Source: Alphaproteobacteria bacterium (GTDB lineage Bacteria > Pseudomonadota > Alphaproteobacteria > Caulobacterales > Aquidulcibacteraceae). Taken from it: a DNA stretch of 34,111 bases. Under the pieces are notes generated by a model that saw nothing but the letters and a program-made list of their open reading frames with translations, was not told the DNA's origin and ran no database searches. Location of the stretch: positions 1 to 34,111 of the forward strand of contig WGOB01000092.1 in assembly GCA_016124255.1 (NCBI GenBank), written 5' to 3'. The position numbers and the translations under genes were made by a program. Within the stretch, counting starts at the first letter, position 1, and each line of letters opens with the position of its first letter. This document shows positions 15,618 through 23,573 of the stretch, piece after piece.

Positions 15618-17039
15618 CTATGTCGCCTGAGCGGCAAGCGGCGCGGCCGCGCGATCACGCAGCAATTCCGCAGCGAATTCCGAAAGCGTGTCGTCGCGCG
15701 CGCCCATGATGACGATACGATCGCCAGGCCGCGCCAGCGCGAGGATCGCTGCCCCGCACGCGCCGCGCGTGGCCAGCGCACGCGCTTTGCGTCCCGCCGC
15801 GACGACGCCGGCGGCGATGTCGGCGCTGGTCACGCTGCGATCCACGGTGCCGCCGAAATAGACGGGGTCCGGCATGAACAGCATGTCGTCGTCGTGCATG
15901 TGTGCGGCGAACGCCGCGATCAGCTCCTCGCCCATGAGCCTCAGCGGCCCATAGCCGTGCGGCTGAAACATCATCAGCAGGCGTCCTGGAAACGCATGCA
16001 GCGTGGAGAGCGTCGCGGCGATCTTGTCGGGATTGTGCGCGAAATCATCGATCACGGCGACGCCGTCGGCCTCCCCGACCGTTTCCAGACGCCGCCGCAC
16101 GCCGGCGAAGCGCGCCAGCGCATCGGCCGCCTGCGCGAACCCGACGCCGGACGCGCGCGCAGCCGCGATCGCGGCGAGCGCATTGGCGACGTTGTGGCGC
16201 CCCGGCGTCTTCAGATGCACGCGCGCCCGCGCGCCCGTCGCCTGCTCCACGGCGTCGAATGATATCCCGTCGATCGCCGGGGCGATGGCGTCGGCGCGAT
16301 AATCCGCATCCGGATGATCGATCCCGAACGTGACGGTGCGCGGCGCGGCCTCGCGCAGCAGCGCGGCCTCGGCATTGTCGAGATTGACGATCCCGACGAC
16401 CGCGCGGCGCAGGAAATCGCTGAACAACCCGCGCAGCTCCGCCATGCTCTTGTGATCGTGCGCGATGTTGGTGAGCACGGCGATGCGCGGTTCGTAGAGC
16501 GCGATCGTGCCGTCGCTCTCGTCGACTTCAGCGACGAACGCCGGCCCCTCGCCCACCAGCGCGCTGGCGAAGGGGGCCTCGGCGTCGGCGAAATTCTTCA
16601 TCACCGCGCCGTTCATCACCGTGGGGGCATGGCCTTCGCTGTGCAGGATCCACGCGATCATCGCCGTCGTCGTGGATTTGCCGCTGGTGCCGCCGACGGC
16701 GATGGCGTTGAGGCTTGCGTTGAAGAGGTCCGCCAGCAGATCGGCGCGCTTGAGCACCTGGGCGCCGACGCGGCGCGCAGCCGCGATGTCGGGCACCGTC
16801 TCCTCCACCGCGGCGGACGCGACCACGATCTGTTCGGCGCCGCGCACGCCGGAGCCGTCCTGCGGATGCAAGACGACGCCCCGCGCGCGGAGATAGTCGA
16901 ATTTCGCGGCCGTGCGGCCCTGGTCGAGAGCGCGGTCGGAGCCTTCCACCTGCGCGCCGCGCGCCGCCAGGATCAGCGCCAGCGGCAGCATCCCCGAGCC
17001 GCCCACGCCGCAGAAGAAATAGGCCTTGTTGCGAGTCAT
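15618..17039 (-). CDS. Mur ligase family protein (MurC/Mpl-like UDP-muramate ligase)
   Basis: A 473-residue ligase with all three Mur domains: an N-terminal UDP-binding Rossmann domain ([14 protein letters not shown]), a central ATPase domain and a C-terminal ligase domain ([27 protein letters not shown]). The P-loop reads GTSGKSTTT (117-125), where canonical MurC and Mpl have GTHGKTTT. The Mg/ATP segment VDESDGTI and the Asn/His loop TNIAHDHK are present. A true essential MurC is expected in the division/cell-wall cluster, so this stand-alone copy is better read as a recycling Mpl-like enzyme, which joins murein tripeptide to UDP-MurNAc, or a related branch. Its divergent neighbour is an LD-carboxypeptidase, which makes that tripeptide; the 62-base gap may hold both promoters. 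The exact substrate is inference. Confidence 0.8.
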   Translation of the reverse strand: MTRNKAYFFCGVGGSGMLPLALILAARGAQVEGSDRALDQGRTAAKFDYLRARGVVLHPQDGSGVRGAEQIVVASAAVEETVPDIAAARRVGAQVLKRADLLADLFNASLNAIAVGGTSGKSTTTAMIAWILHSEGHAPTVMNGAVMKNFADAEAPFASALVGEGPAFVAEVDESDGTIALYEPRIAVLTNIAHDHKSMAELRGLFSDFLRRAVVGIVNLDNAEAALLREAAPRTVTFGIDHPDADYRADAIAPAIDGISFDAVEQATGARARVHLKTPGRHNVANALAAIAAARASGVGFAQAADALARFAGVRRRLETVGEADGVAVIDDFAHNPDKIAATLSTLHAFPGRLLMMFQPHGYGPLRLMGEELIAAFAAHMHDDDMLFMPDPVYFGGTVDRSVTSADIAAGVVAAGRKARALATRGACGAAILALARPGDRIVIMGARDDTLSEFAAELLRDRAAAPLAAQAT

Positions 17040-17101
17040 CGCGCGACGTTATGAGCGGGCGTCTGCAGAGACAAGCAAGCCCGAGAGGCGACGTTTAGAT
17101 T

Positions 17102-17944
17102 ATGGCGCGCGCGCGGAAACGGATCGGGGTCGTCGCGCCCGGGGCGCGGCTGGAGGCCGCAGCGCCCGACGCCGTCGCAGCGATCGCAGATGCGCTCTAC
17201 GGCGCAGAGGCGCCGGAGATCATCTTTCACCCGCAATGTTTTTTGCAGGACGGGCACTTCGCCGGACCGGACGCAGCCCGCGCCGCAGCGTTCCTCGACG
17301 TCGCCAATGATCCCGCGTTCGACGCGGTGTGGTTCGCCCGCGGCGGTTACGGCGCCTGCCGCATGGTCGAAGCGGCCGCGGACGGCCTTGCGCCGGCCGC
17401 ACGCGACAAACTCTATCTCGGCTACAGCGACGCCGGCGTCTTGCTCGCGATGCTCGACCGCGCCGGATGCCGCGTCGCGCACGGCCCGATGGCGAGCGAC
17501 TTCAAGCGCGCCGGCGGCGACGCCGCGATCAAGCGGGCGCTGCGCTTCCTGGTGGAGCGCGCCCCCGACACGATCGAGCCGTCGGCGCGCGCGGGCGTCC
17601 GCGCGGCCGCGTTCAACATCACGATCCTCTCCACGCTGATCGCCACGCCGTACGAGCCGGATCTCTCCGGCCGCGTGCTGATGCTGGAGGACGTGGGCGA
17701 GTATCTCTACCGGATCGACCGGGAGCTCTTTCACATTCTCTCATCGCCCGCCGGCCGGCGCGCCGCGGGCGTGCGTCTGGGGCGCGTCAGCGAGATCACG
17801 CCGAACGATCCGCCCTTCGCGTTGAACGAGGAAGAGATCGTGCGGCATTGGTGCGCCAGGGCCGGAATGGCCTATCTCGGCCGCGCCGACATCGGCCACG
17901 ACAGCGGCAACATGATCGTGCCGTTCTTCGATCTCGGCGATTAG
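17102..17944 (+). CDS. ldcA: Murein LD-carboxypeptidase (peptidase family S66)
   Basis: A 280-residue cytoplasmic serine peptidase of the LdcA family. It removes the terminal D-Ala from murein tetrapeptides during peptidoglycan recycling. The Ser-Glu-His triad typical of S66 is visible: S109 in LGYSDAG, E196 in MLEDVGEYLYRIDR and H266 in IGHDSGN. The conserved ARGGYGACR loop (79-87) comes before it and matches the family's RGGYG. No signal peptide is seen, as expected for the cytoplasmic enzyme. Divergent pairing with the Mur ligase supports a tripeptide-recycling route. Confidence 0.92.
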   Translation: MARARKRIGVVAPGARLEAAAPDAVAAIADALYGAEAPEIIFHPQCFLQDGHFAGPDAARAAAFLDVANDPAFDAVWFARGGYGACRMVEAAADGLAPAARDKLYLGYSDAGVLLAMLDRAGCRVAHGPMASDFKRAGGDAAIKRALRFLVERAPDTIEPSARAGVRAAAFNITILSTLIATPYEPDLSGRVLMLEDVGEYLYRIDRELFHILSSPAGRRAAGVRLGRVSEITPNDPPFALNEEEIVRHWCARAGMAYLGRADIGHDSGNMIVPFFDLGD

Positions 17945-18002
17945 AGCAATGCCCGCCACGCGGAGACCGGTTGAGCGAAAGACATTGCGACCAAAAGAAA
18001 AT

Positions 18003-18572
18003 CTAGCGCCGGCGCCGCGTTGTGGTCACGGTGGCGGGCGTCGCGGGATCGGCGGTGCGCGTTTCCGTGAGCGCCCGCCACTGGCCCATCGCGTCGCGGC
18101 GCCAGACGATCAGGTACCGGCCCTGGACGGCCTCCGACCCCTGCAGCACCTGCACGTACCGCCCGCTGGTGACGCCCATGTCGCCCGCGGCCGACACGAA
18201 GATCTTGTCCGGCTGCCAGTAGATCGGGCGGTTCACGGTGGTGGCGAGGCCGCTCTGCACGGCCGCCGCGCCCTCATAGGTGGCGCCGGGGCGGATCACG
18301 AACCCGTCCACCGGATCGATGATCTCCGCGATCGCGCTGCCGAGGCCTCGCTCCTGGGCGGCCGCCGCCAATTCCCGCTCCATTTCCAGCAATTGCTGGC
18401 GCGAGTTCGGCGCGATCTGGATGACCGTCTCGCCCACGGGCGGTTCGGTGGTGTCGCCGGCCGCCGCCGTGCTGCCGGCCGACGGCGGGGTCCAGGTGCG
18501 ATCCCAGGAATCCTGCATCGTCTCGCAGCCGGACAGCGCCGCCGCCGTCGTCGCCAGAAGCAAAAGCCGCAT
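18003..18572 (-). CDS. Lipoprotein with DUF4440/SnoaL-like domain
   Basis: A 189-residue lipoprotein: MRLLLLATTAAALSGC, lipobox LSGC with C16. After a Pro/Thr-rich linker, residues about 58-175 resemble the NTF2-like DUF4440/SnoaL fold: an N-terminal helix (SRQQLLEMERELAAAAQE), then IDPVDGFVIRPGATYEGAAAV, YWQPDKIFVSAAGDMGVTSGRY and GRYLIVWRRDAMGQWRAL. These proteins are small cone-shaped folds with diverse or no catalytic roles. The start at 18572 follows GGGGG; a longer in-frame reading to 18641 lacks signal-peptide character. It converges with ldcA, with 58 bases between stops. Confidence 0.78.
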   Translation of the reverse strand: MRLLLLATTAAALSGCETMQDSWDRTWTPPSAGSTAAAGDTTEPPVGETVIQIAPNSRQQLLEMERELAAAAQERGLGSAIAEIIDPVDGFVIRPGATYEGAAAVQSGLATTVNRPIYWQPDKIFVSAAGDMGVTSGRYVQVLQGSEAVQGRYLIVWRRDAMGQWRALTETRTADPATPATVTTTRRRR

Positions 18573-18692
18573 CTTGGAACCCCCTTTTTTCGCCGCCGTC
18601 CGGTCTGACCCCCAGCACGCAGACGGCGCTCTTGGGGGCAATTAACCAAAGAACAAGGGGCGGGCCAAGGCGTCGAGCCGTTTCTTTCGGCG

Positions 18693-18708
18693 CGCGCGCC
18701 GGCGCGCG
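18693..18708. terminator. GC palindrome after the alpha/beta hydrolase gene
   Basis: CGCGCGCCGGCGCGCG is a 16-base perfect palindrome, 43 bases past the minus-strand stop of the hydrolase gene. On that strand it is followed by GCCGAAAGAAACGG rather than a T-tract. It may end that transcript, but GC palindromes arise easily in this DNA. Confidence 0.25.
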
Positions 18709-18751
18709 GCCGGCGTCCGGATCGGGGAGAAGCCGCGATGCGCCAAGTGTC

Positions 18752-19588
18752 TCAGCCGGTGACGAAGTCCAGGAGATCGGCGTTCAAGATGTCGGCGTTC
18801 ACCGTCAGCATGCCGTGCGACAATCCTGGATAGGTCTTCAACTGGCCGTTCGCCAGCAATCGGACCGCCTTCAGCGCCGAGGCCGCGATCGGGACGACCT
18901 GGTCGTCCTCGCCGTGCATCACCAGCGTCGGCACGCTGATGGACCTGAGATCGTCGGTCTGGTCGGTTTCGGAGAACGCCTTGACGCCGTCATAGTGCGC
19001 CTTTGCGCTGCCCATCATGCCTTGGCGCCACCAATTCTGGATCACGCCTTCATGCACCGTCGCGCCGGCGCGGTTGAATCCATAGAACGGGCCCGACGGC
19101 ACATCGCGGAAGAATTGCGCGCGATTGGCGGCCAGCGCCGCGCGAAAATTATCGAACACTTCGATCGGCGTGCCTTCGGGATTGTCGCTCGTCTTCAGCA
19201 TCAGCGGCGGAATGGCGGCGACGAGCACGGCCTTGGCCACACGCCCCGCAGGCTCTCCGTGCCGCGCCACATAGCGCGCAACTTCACCCCCGCCGGTGGA
19301 ATGGCCGATGTGCACGGCGTTCCTGAGATCGAGCGCCCGCGCAACGGCGAACGCATCCGCCGCGTAATGATCGATGTCGTGACCATCGGCGACCTGCTGC
19401 GAACGCCCGTGCCCGCGCCGGTCGTGCGCGACGACGCGATAGCCGCGCGCCACAAAGAACAGCATCTGCGCGTCCCAGTCGTCGGAACTCAGCGGCCAAC
19501 CATGGTGAAAGACAATTGGCTGCGCGTCCTTGGGACCCCAATCCTTGTAGAAAATCTGCACGTCGTCGTCGGTCGTGACATAGCCCAT
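18752..19588 (-). CDS. Alpha/beta hydrolase, non-haem chloroperoxidase type
   Basis: A 278-residue alpha/beta hydrolase most like the cofactor-free chloroperoxidase/arylesterase group. The oxyanion region is FHHGWPLSSDDWD (27-39). The nucleophile is S97 in GHSTGG, the acid D228 or D229 in HGEDDQVVPI and the base H258 in GLSHGM. These enzymes hydrolyse esters and form peracids in vitro; the natural substrate is usually unknown. GGAAGGA upstream supports the ATG at 19588 over an in-frame start at 19666. It has no signal peptide in this reading. It appears to be a single-gene unit: a 143-base gap separates it from hpt. Confidence 0.9.
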   Translation of the reverse strand: MGYVTTDDDVQIFYKDWGPKDAQPIVFHHGWPLSSDDWDAQMLFFVARGYRVVAHDRRGHGRSQQVADGHDIDHYAADAFAVARALDLRNAVHIGHSTGGGEVARYVARHGEPAGRVAKAVLVAAIPPLMLKTSDNPEGTPIEVFDNFRAALAANRAQFFRDVPSGPFYGFNRAGATVHEGVIQNWWRQGMMGSAKAHYDGVKAFSETDQTDDLRSISVPTLVMHGEDDQVVPIAASALKAVRLLANGQLKTYPGLSHGMLTVNADILNADLLDFVTG

Positions 19589-19731
19589 GGCGTGATTTCC
19601 TTCCAAAGCGTCGGCGGGCGACGCGGCATACGCGGCGCCGGAACCAGACGTTGAAATAGGATGCATGGACGCTTTCCGCCGTTCGATGGCGCAGATTTCA
19701 TGAAGCGCGGATGATCGCGCCGTGCGCGCGC

Positions 19732-20250
19732 TCAGGCGATGGCGGCGATGTGGGCGAGGCCGCGGTACCGGCCAGCGTCGTCCATGCCGTAGCCGACGAG
19801 GAACACGTCGGGCGCATCGAAGCCGACATAGTCGATGGCTTCGTCGACCGCGCTCGGCTTCCGGATGAAGGCGCAGGCGCGCGTCAGCTGCGCGCCCTTG
19901 GCCGTCAGCTGCGCGCGCGCGAACGCGATGGTGCGGCCGCTGTCGAACACGTCGTCGAGAATGAGGACGCTGCGCCCCTCCACGCTGCGCGAGATATCGG
20001 CGCGCACGACCACGCGCCCCGTGCTCTCCCGCGCGTCGCGATAGCTCTCAAGCCAGAGGCAATCGAGGATCGGATGGATGTCGCGCCGCGCCAGCGCGCG
20101 CAGGAGATCGACAGCGAAGGGCGCAGCGCCTTTGAGCAGCGCCACGACGGTCCAGTCCGACGTGACCTCGCGCGTCAGGTCCGACGCCAGCGCGTCCACG
20201 CGGGCGGCGATCTGCTCTTCCGTGAAAAGAATCCGCAGGGCCTCAGCCAT
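19732..20250 (-). CDS. hpt: Hypoxanthine phosphoribosyltransferase
   Basis: A 172-residue type I phosphoribosyltransferase for purine salvage, which converts hypoxanthine (and often guanine) with PRPP to the nucleotide. The PRPP loop VLILDDVFDSGRT is intact with its two acidic residues. The flexible-loop region is LWLESYRDARESTGRV, and the C-terminal purine pocket has YVGFDAPDVFLVGYGMDDAGRYR. The length is normal. It overlaps the upstream zinc-ribbon gene by eight bases, so the two are co-transcribed. Confidence 0.93.
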   Translation of the reverse strand: MAEALRILFTEEQIAARVDALASDLTREVTSDWTVVALLKGAAPFAVDLLRALARRDIHPILDCLWLESYRDARESTGRVVVRADISRSVEGRSVLILDDVFDSGRTIAFARAQLTAKGAQLTRACAFIRKPSAVDEAIDYVGFDAPDVFLVGYGMDDAGRYRGLAHIAAIA

Positions 20251-21139
20251 GCCCCTCGGGATCAGAGGTCGTGCCCAAGCGCAAGCCCCCCGCGGCGCCC
20301 GCGGGCGCGACGGCTGCGTCCGGGACGACCGAGTCCGCGCTCAGTTCGAGCGGCTCGCCGTCCGGATCGACGACAGGCGCCGGGCGCGCGGCGGGCGAAG
20401 CCATCGGCGCGTCCCCGGCCTCGCGATAGGAGGCGAACGCCGCCTCCAGATCGACGGCGTCGACCGGGGGATTGTCGAGGCGCACCATGAACGGCAGCGC
20501 GCCGCCGGCTTCGATGACGCGCGCCTCCAGGGCGTGCACCACCTCGTAAAGCTCGTTCTCCTGGCTGTCGCGCAGGGTGATGCGCAGCGGCGGCGCGGGC
20601 TTGTCATCGCGGCCGATATTGCGGACCTCGCCGCTGACCAGCAGCACCGGCGTGGGCCCTTCGAACGCGCGCTCGACCGTCAGCCCTTCGACCTCGAGGC
20701 CATAGACGTTCACATCGAACCCGAAGGCGGCGTAGGCGCTGGCCGAGCGCGGCCAGAATTCCGCGACGTCCTGGCGGAAGACCACCGCGCCGGCGGCGCT
20801 GGCGGCGACTGCCGCGCCGGCGCCGGTCCAGGCGAAGATGGCGGCGCGGGCGCGCTCCTCGCGCATCCGCTCGCCCTGCTGGGCGCGGTAAAGCGCGGCG
20901 GCTGAAGGGGCGGGGCCGGGGCCGGAGGCGGCTTTGCGCATCCGTTCCACGCCCTCGCGCGTGAGCGGCGGCGGCGCGGCGGGGTCGGCAGGCACGGTCT
21001 CGCCGGGCTGCAGCGTCAGCGCTGGCTCAGCGAACCAGGTATGGCCGCAGGCGGCGCAGCGGACCGACCGGCCGGCGGGGCCGATCGCGTCATCCTCCGC
21101 GAAGTAGCGGGTCAGGCAGGACGTGCAAGTCAGGATCAT
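20243..21139 (-). CDS. Zinc-ribbon (MJ0042-type) single-pass membrane protein
   Basis: A 298-residue protein with an N-terminal zinc ribbon: C5-x2-C8 and C28-x2-C31 (TCTSCLTRYF..RCAACGHTWF), the MJ0042 finger pattern. A Pro-rich charged linker follows, then one membrane helix (about 98-122, AIFAWTGAGAAVAASAAGAVVF). A C-terminal domain (about 140-240) resembles the FxLD/DUF3426-like beta domain (TPVLLVSGEVRNIGRDDKPAPPLRITL), and the tail is Pro/Ala-rich. The function is not known. It sits divergent from ftsE and upstream of hpt, a recurrent alphaproteobacterial arrangement. Confidence 0.85.
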   Translation of the reverse strand: MILTCTSCLTRYFAEDDAIGPAGRSVRCAACGHTWFAEPALTLQPGETVPADPAAPPPLTREGVERMRKAASGPGPAPSAAALYRAQQGERMREERARAAIFAWTGAGAAVAASAAGAVVFRQDVAEFWPRSASAYAAFGFDVNVYGLEVEGLTVERAFEGPTPVLLVSGEVRNIGRDDKPAPPLRITLRDSQENELYEVVHALEARVIEAGGALPFMVRLDNPPVDAVDLEAAFASYREAGDAPMASPAARPAPVVDPDGEPLELSADSVVPDAAVAPAGAAGGLRLGTTSDPEGHG

Positions 21140-21145
21140 GGTACG

Positions 21146-21188
21146 GATTCTGGATATCGCTCCGAGAAACGAAATGTTGCGTCGATTC
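21146..21188. promoter_or_regulatory. Two GANTC sites in the zinc-ribbon/ftsE divergent promoter region
   Basis: GATTC occurs at 21146-21150 and 21184-21188 within the 67-base gap between divergent start codons. In Caulobacter-type bacteria GANTC is the CcrM methylation site, and clusters in promoters can tie expression to replication. That link is inferred; no core promoter is obvious. Confidence 0.4.
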
Positions 21189-21206
21189 CGCTAAGTTTGT
21201 CCAGAA

Positions 21207-22043
21207 ATGGCCCAAACCTACCCCATAGAACACACCGTGCCGCAGATTGGGTTAATCGTCCGTTTCGAAGGGCTCTGGGCCGGCTATGACGGCCCCGACG
21301 TTCTGCGCGACGTGAACTTCCAGGTCTCGGCCGGCGAGGTGGCGGTGCTCTCGGGCCCGACGGCCGCCGGCAAGACGAGCTTGCTGCACGTCATGCGCCT
21401 GGCGCTGCCGCCCCGCCAGGGCGAGGCGCTGGTGCTGGGCGAGGACATCCTGCGGCTGAACGAACGCCGTCGCGCACGCCTGAAGCGCCAGATCGGCTAC
21501 GTCGGCGAGGAGCCGACCTTCATCGAGGACTGGAGCGTGTTCGACAATGTCGCGCTGCCGCTGCGCGTCGCCAAGCGCAAGCCTGCGGAATACGAGGCTG
21601 ACGTGCGCGAGCTGCTGACGTTCGTCGGCCTGGAGGACGCGGCCAACGAGCCGGCTGGGCACCTCTCGTTCGCGGAGCGCCGCCGTGTCGCCATCGCGCG
21701 CGCGCTGGCCGGCAAACCGGACCTGATCGTCGCCGACGAGCCCGGCGCCGGGCTCAATCTTGACGGCGCGATGCGGATTTTCCGGCTGATCGCGGAGATG
21801 CGGCGCATCGGCGCGGGCATCGTCATCGCCACCCAGAGCCCGGAATTCGCCGACGGCATCGACGCGACGCACTGGCACATCGAGGACGGCGCTGTGCTGC
21901 GCACCGATCCCGACGCCGCCGCCCCTCTCGGCTTCGCCGACTCCGGCTATGAAGCGCACGAAGAGCACGGCTACGCGCCGCACGAAGAGGACGGCGAGTA
22001 TCCTGATTATTACGGCGACGACGACGCGGAGACGTATCGGTGA
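21207..22043 (+). CDS. ftsE: FtsE cell-division ABC-type ATPase with altered motifs
   Basis: A 278-residue FtsE-like nucleotide-binding protein identified by fold, order of motifs and position directly before ftsX. With FtsX it forms the inner-membrane complex that activates septal murein hydrolases. Walker A is GPTAAGKT (50-57) with K56, and Walker B is LIVADEP with E178. Several other motifs depart from the norm: the signature is LSFAE (153-157) instead of LSGGE, the Q-loop position reads GEEPTF (100-105) with Glu for Gln, and the switch region reads ATQS with Q210 where His is usual. The C-terminus has a His/Glu/Asp/Tyr-rich tail of about 40 residues. The ATG at 21207 gives a 19-residue extension before VRFEG; a GTG at 21237 is an alternative. 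The stop overlaps the ftsX start. Confidence 0.85.
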   Translation: MAQTYPIEHTVPQIGLIVRFEGLWAGYDGPDVLRDVNFQVSAGEVAVLSGPTAAGKTSLLHVMRLALPPRQGEALVLGEDILRLNERRRARLKRQIGYVGEEPTFIEDWSVFDNVALPLRVAKRKPAEYEADVRELLTFVGLEDAANEPAGHLSFAERRRVAIARALAGKPDLIVADEPGAGLNLDGAMRIFRLIAEMRRIGAGIVIATQSPEFADGIDATHWHIEDGAVLRTDPDAAAPLGFADSGYEAHEEHGYAPHEEDGEYPDYYGDDDAETYR

Positions 22044-22894
22044 ATCCTGGCGGCAGCATGCGCGCTGTCTTCTGGGTGATGGCGGCGGCGTGTTTCGCAG
22101 CCGCCTCCGCCCTCCTGTTCTCGCGCGCCGCGTTCACGATGGCTGACCGTTGGGCGCATGAAGCGACGGGCGTCGCGATCGTGCGCATCCTCGCGGCCGA
22201 TGCACCCAACGCGCTTGCCGAAGCCGAGGAGGCGATCAAGACCGGGCCTGCGGTGGCCCGCGCGCAGATCGTGACGGCCGAGCGCGCCGCCGCGCTGATG
22301 CGCGATTGGCAGGGCGCCCAGGTGCGCCCCTCCGATCTGCCGCCGCTGCAATTGGTGGAGGTTGATTTCGCCGCCGGCGCCCCGCGCGCGGCCGCGCAGC
22401 GCCTCGAAGAGCACCTCGCCGAAAAGGGCCTCGCGGTGCAGGTGGTGTCGCCGCGCAGCGCCGAAACCGAAGCCGCGCGCAACGCCCAGCTCATGCGCCT
22501 CGCCGCGCTGATCGGCGCGACGTTCATCTGCGCGATGATGGCCGCCGTGATCGCGTTTTCCGCGCGCGCGCTGGCGCTCCGGCGCGCCGATCTGATCACC
22601 GCCCTCACCGACATCGGCGCAACCCGCGAACGCGCCGGCGCCGAACTCGGCGTTGAGGCCGGGCGGCTTGGTCTCTGGGCTGGCGTCGCAGGCGCCGTGC
22701 TCGCCGCCGCGGCCGGCGCCGGCGCCGTCTATCTCTCCACCCCGACGGCGACGCCGTTGTCCATCCTGCGCAGCGCCGGGCCCGTGGAATGGGCCGCGCT
22801 CGCGCTGACGCCGCTGTTTGCGGCCTTGTTCGCCAGCTTAGGCGCCCGCGCCGGCGCCGGCGCCGTGCACGCCCGCGCCGCAAGGCTTGCGTGA
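22040..22894 (+). CDS. ftsX: FtsX cell-division permease-like protein
   Basis: A 284-residue protein with FtsX topology: one helix near the N-terminus (about 9-30), a periplasmic domain (about 35-145), then three helices in the C-terminal half (about 153-180, 206-235 and 252-275). The segment ALALRRADLITALTDIGATRERAG is the conserved FtsX/MacB-like cytoplasmic loop that couples to the ATPase. The start used is a GTG overlapping the ftsE stop; an in-frame ATG at 22058 would shorten it by six residues. Sequence conservation is low, as is common for FtsX in this group, so the call rests on topology and position as well. Confidence 0.87.
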   Translation: MNPGGSMRAVFWVMAAACFAAASALLFSRAAFTMADRWAHEATGVAIVRILAADAPNALAEAEEAIKTGPAVARAQIVTAERAAALMRDWQGAQVRPSDLPPLQLVEVDFAAGAPRAAAQRLEEHLAEKGLAVQVVSPRSAETEAARNAQLMRLAALIGATFICAMMAAVIAFSARALALRRADLITALTDIGATRERAGAELGVEAGRLGLWAGVAGAVLAAAAGAGAVYLSTPTATPLSILRSAGPVEWAALALTPLFAALFASLGARAGAGAVHARAARLA

Positions 22895-22895
22895 C

Positions 22896-23573
22896 ATGGC
22901 CAAGCAGAGCCGAAGCATACGCTGGATCAACGGCGCCGTCGGCGCGCTTGTGGTGACGCTGGTGCTGGGCCTGGCGCTCGGCTTCCTCGGCTTCGCGCAC
23001 GCGGTGCGCACCAACGCCGCGCCTGATCCCATGCCCCGCGCCGACGCCATCGTCGCGCTCACCGGGGGATCGCAGGCGCGCCTTGAGACCGGGGTGCGCC
23101 TCCTGGAGGAAGGCCGCGCGCGGCGGCTGTTGATCTCAGGCGTCAACCGCGAGGTCACCGACGACGAATTGATGAGCCTCCTCGACGTCTCGCCGCAGGC
23201 GCGCGCGTGTTGCGTGGCGCTTGGGCGCGCCGCCGAAGACACGCTCGGCAACGCGGCGGAGACCGCCGAATGGGCCGCGCGCTACAATGTCCGCACCCTG
23301 ATCGTGGTGACCGATGATTATCACATGCCGCGCTCGGTGGCGGAATTGTCGCTGGCGCTGCCGGACGTGGAGCTGATCGCCTATCCGGTGCCGACGCGGT
23401 TCGCGCGCGATGAATTGTGGAAGCGCGACATGAGCGCCGCCGCCCGCATGGGCGCTGAATACCTCAAATACCTGACGATCCGCGTGCGCGAAGGGTTCGC
23501 AGGCCTCGGCCGCGGCGATGACCGCGCCATGGCCGACACGCCGGAGAAAAGCACCCCCAAGAGCGCCGAATGA
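22896..23573 (+). CDS. YdcF-family (DUF218) envelope protein
   Basis: A 225-residue protein with one N-terminal anchor (about 14-36) and a periplasmic DUF218 domain of the SanA/ElyC/YdcF group. Typical elements are DAIVALTGGSQARLETGVRLL, then EDTLGNAAETAEWA and LIVVTDDYHMPRSVAEL. Related proteins affect envelope integrity or lipid-carrier metabolism, but the biochemical role is unsettled. The start ATG comes one base after the ftsX stop, and the stop overlaps plsC (ATGA), so the order ftsE-ftsX-ydcF-plsC forms a tightly coupled envelope operon. A TTG three codons upstream was judged less likely. Confidence 0.87.
   Translation: MAKQSRSIRWINGAVGALVVTLVLGLALGFLGFAHAVRTNAAPDPMPRADAIVALTGGSQARLETGVRLLEEGRARRLLISGVNREVTDDELMSLLDVSPQARACCVALGRAAEDTLGNAAETAEWAARYNVRTLIVVTDDYHMPRSVAELSLALPDVELIAYPVPTRFARDELWKRDMSAAARMGAEYLKYLTIRVREGFAGLGRGDDRAMADTPEKSTPKSAE

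Noticed and set aside
18638-18655. TTAACC half-site considered as a CtrA box near the lipoprotein gene
   Set aside because: Only one half matches; the second half reads ACAA at the required spacing.
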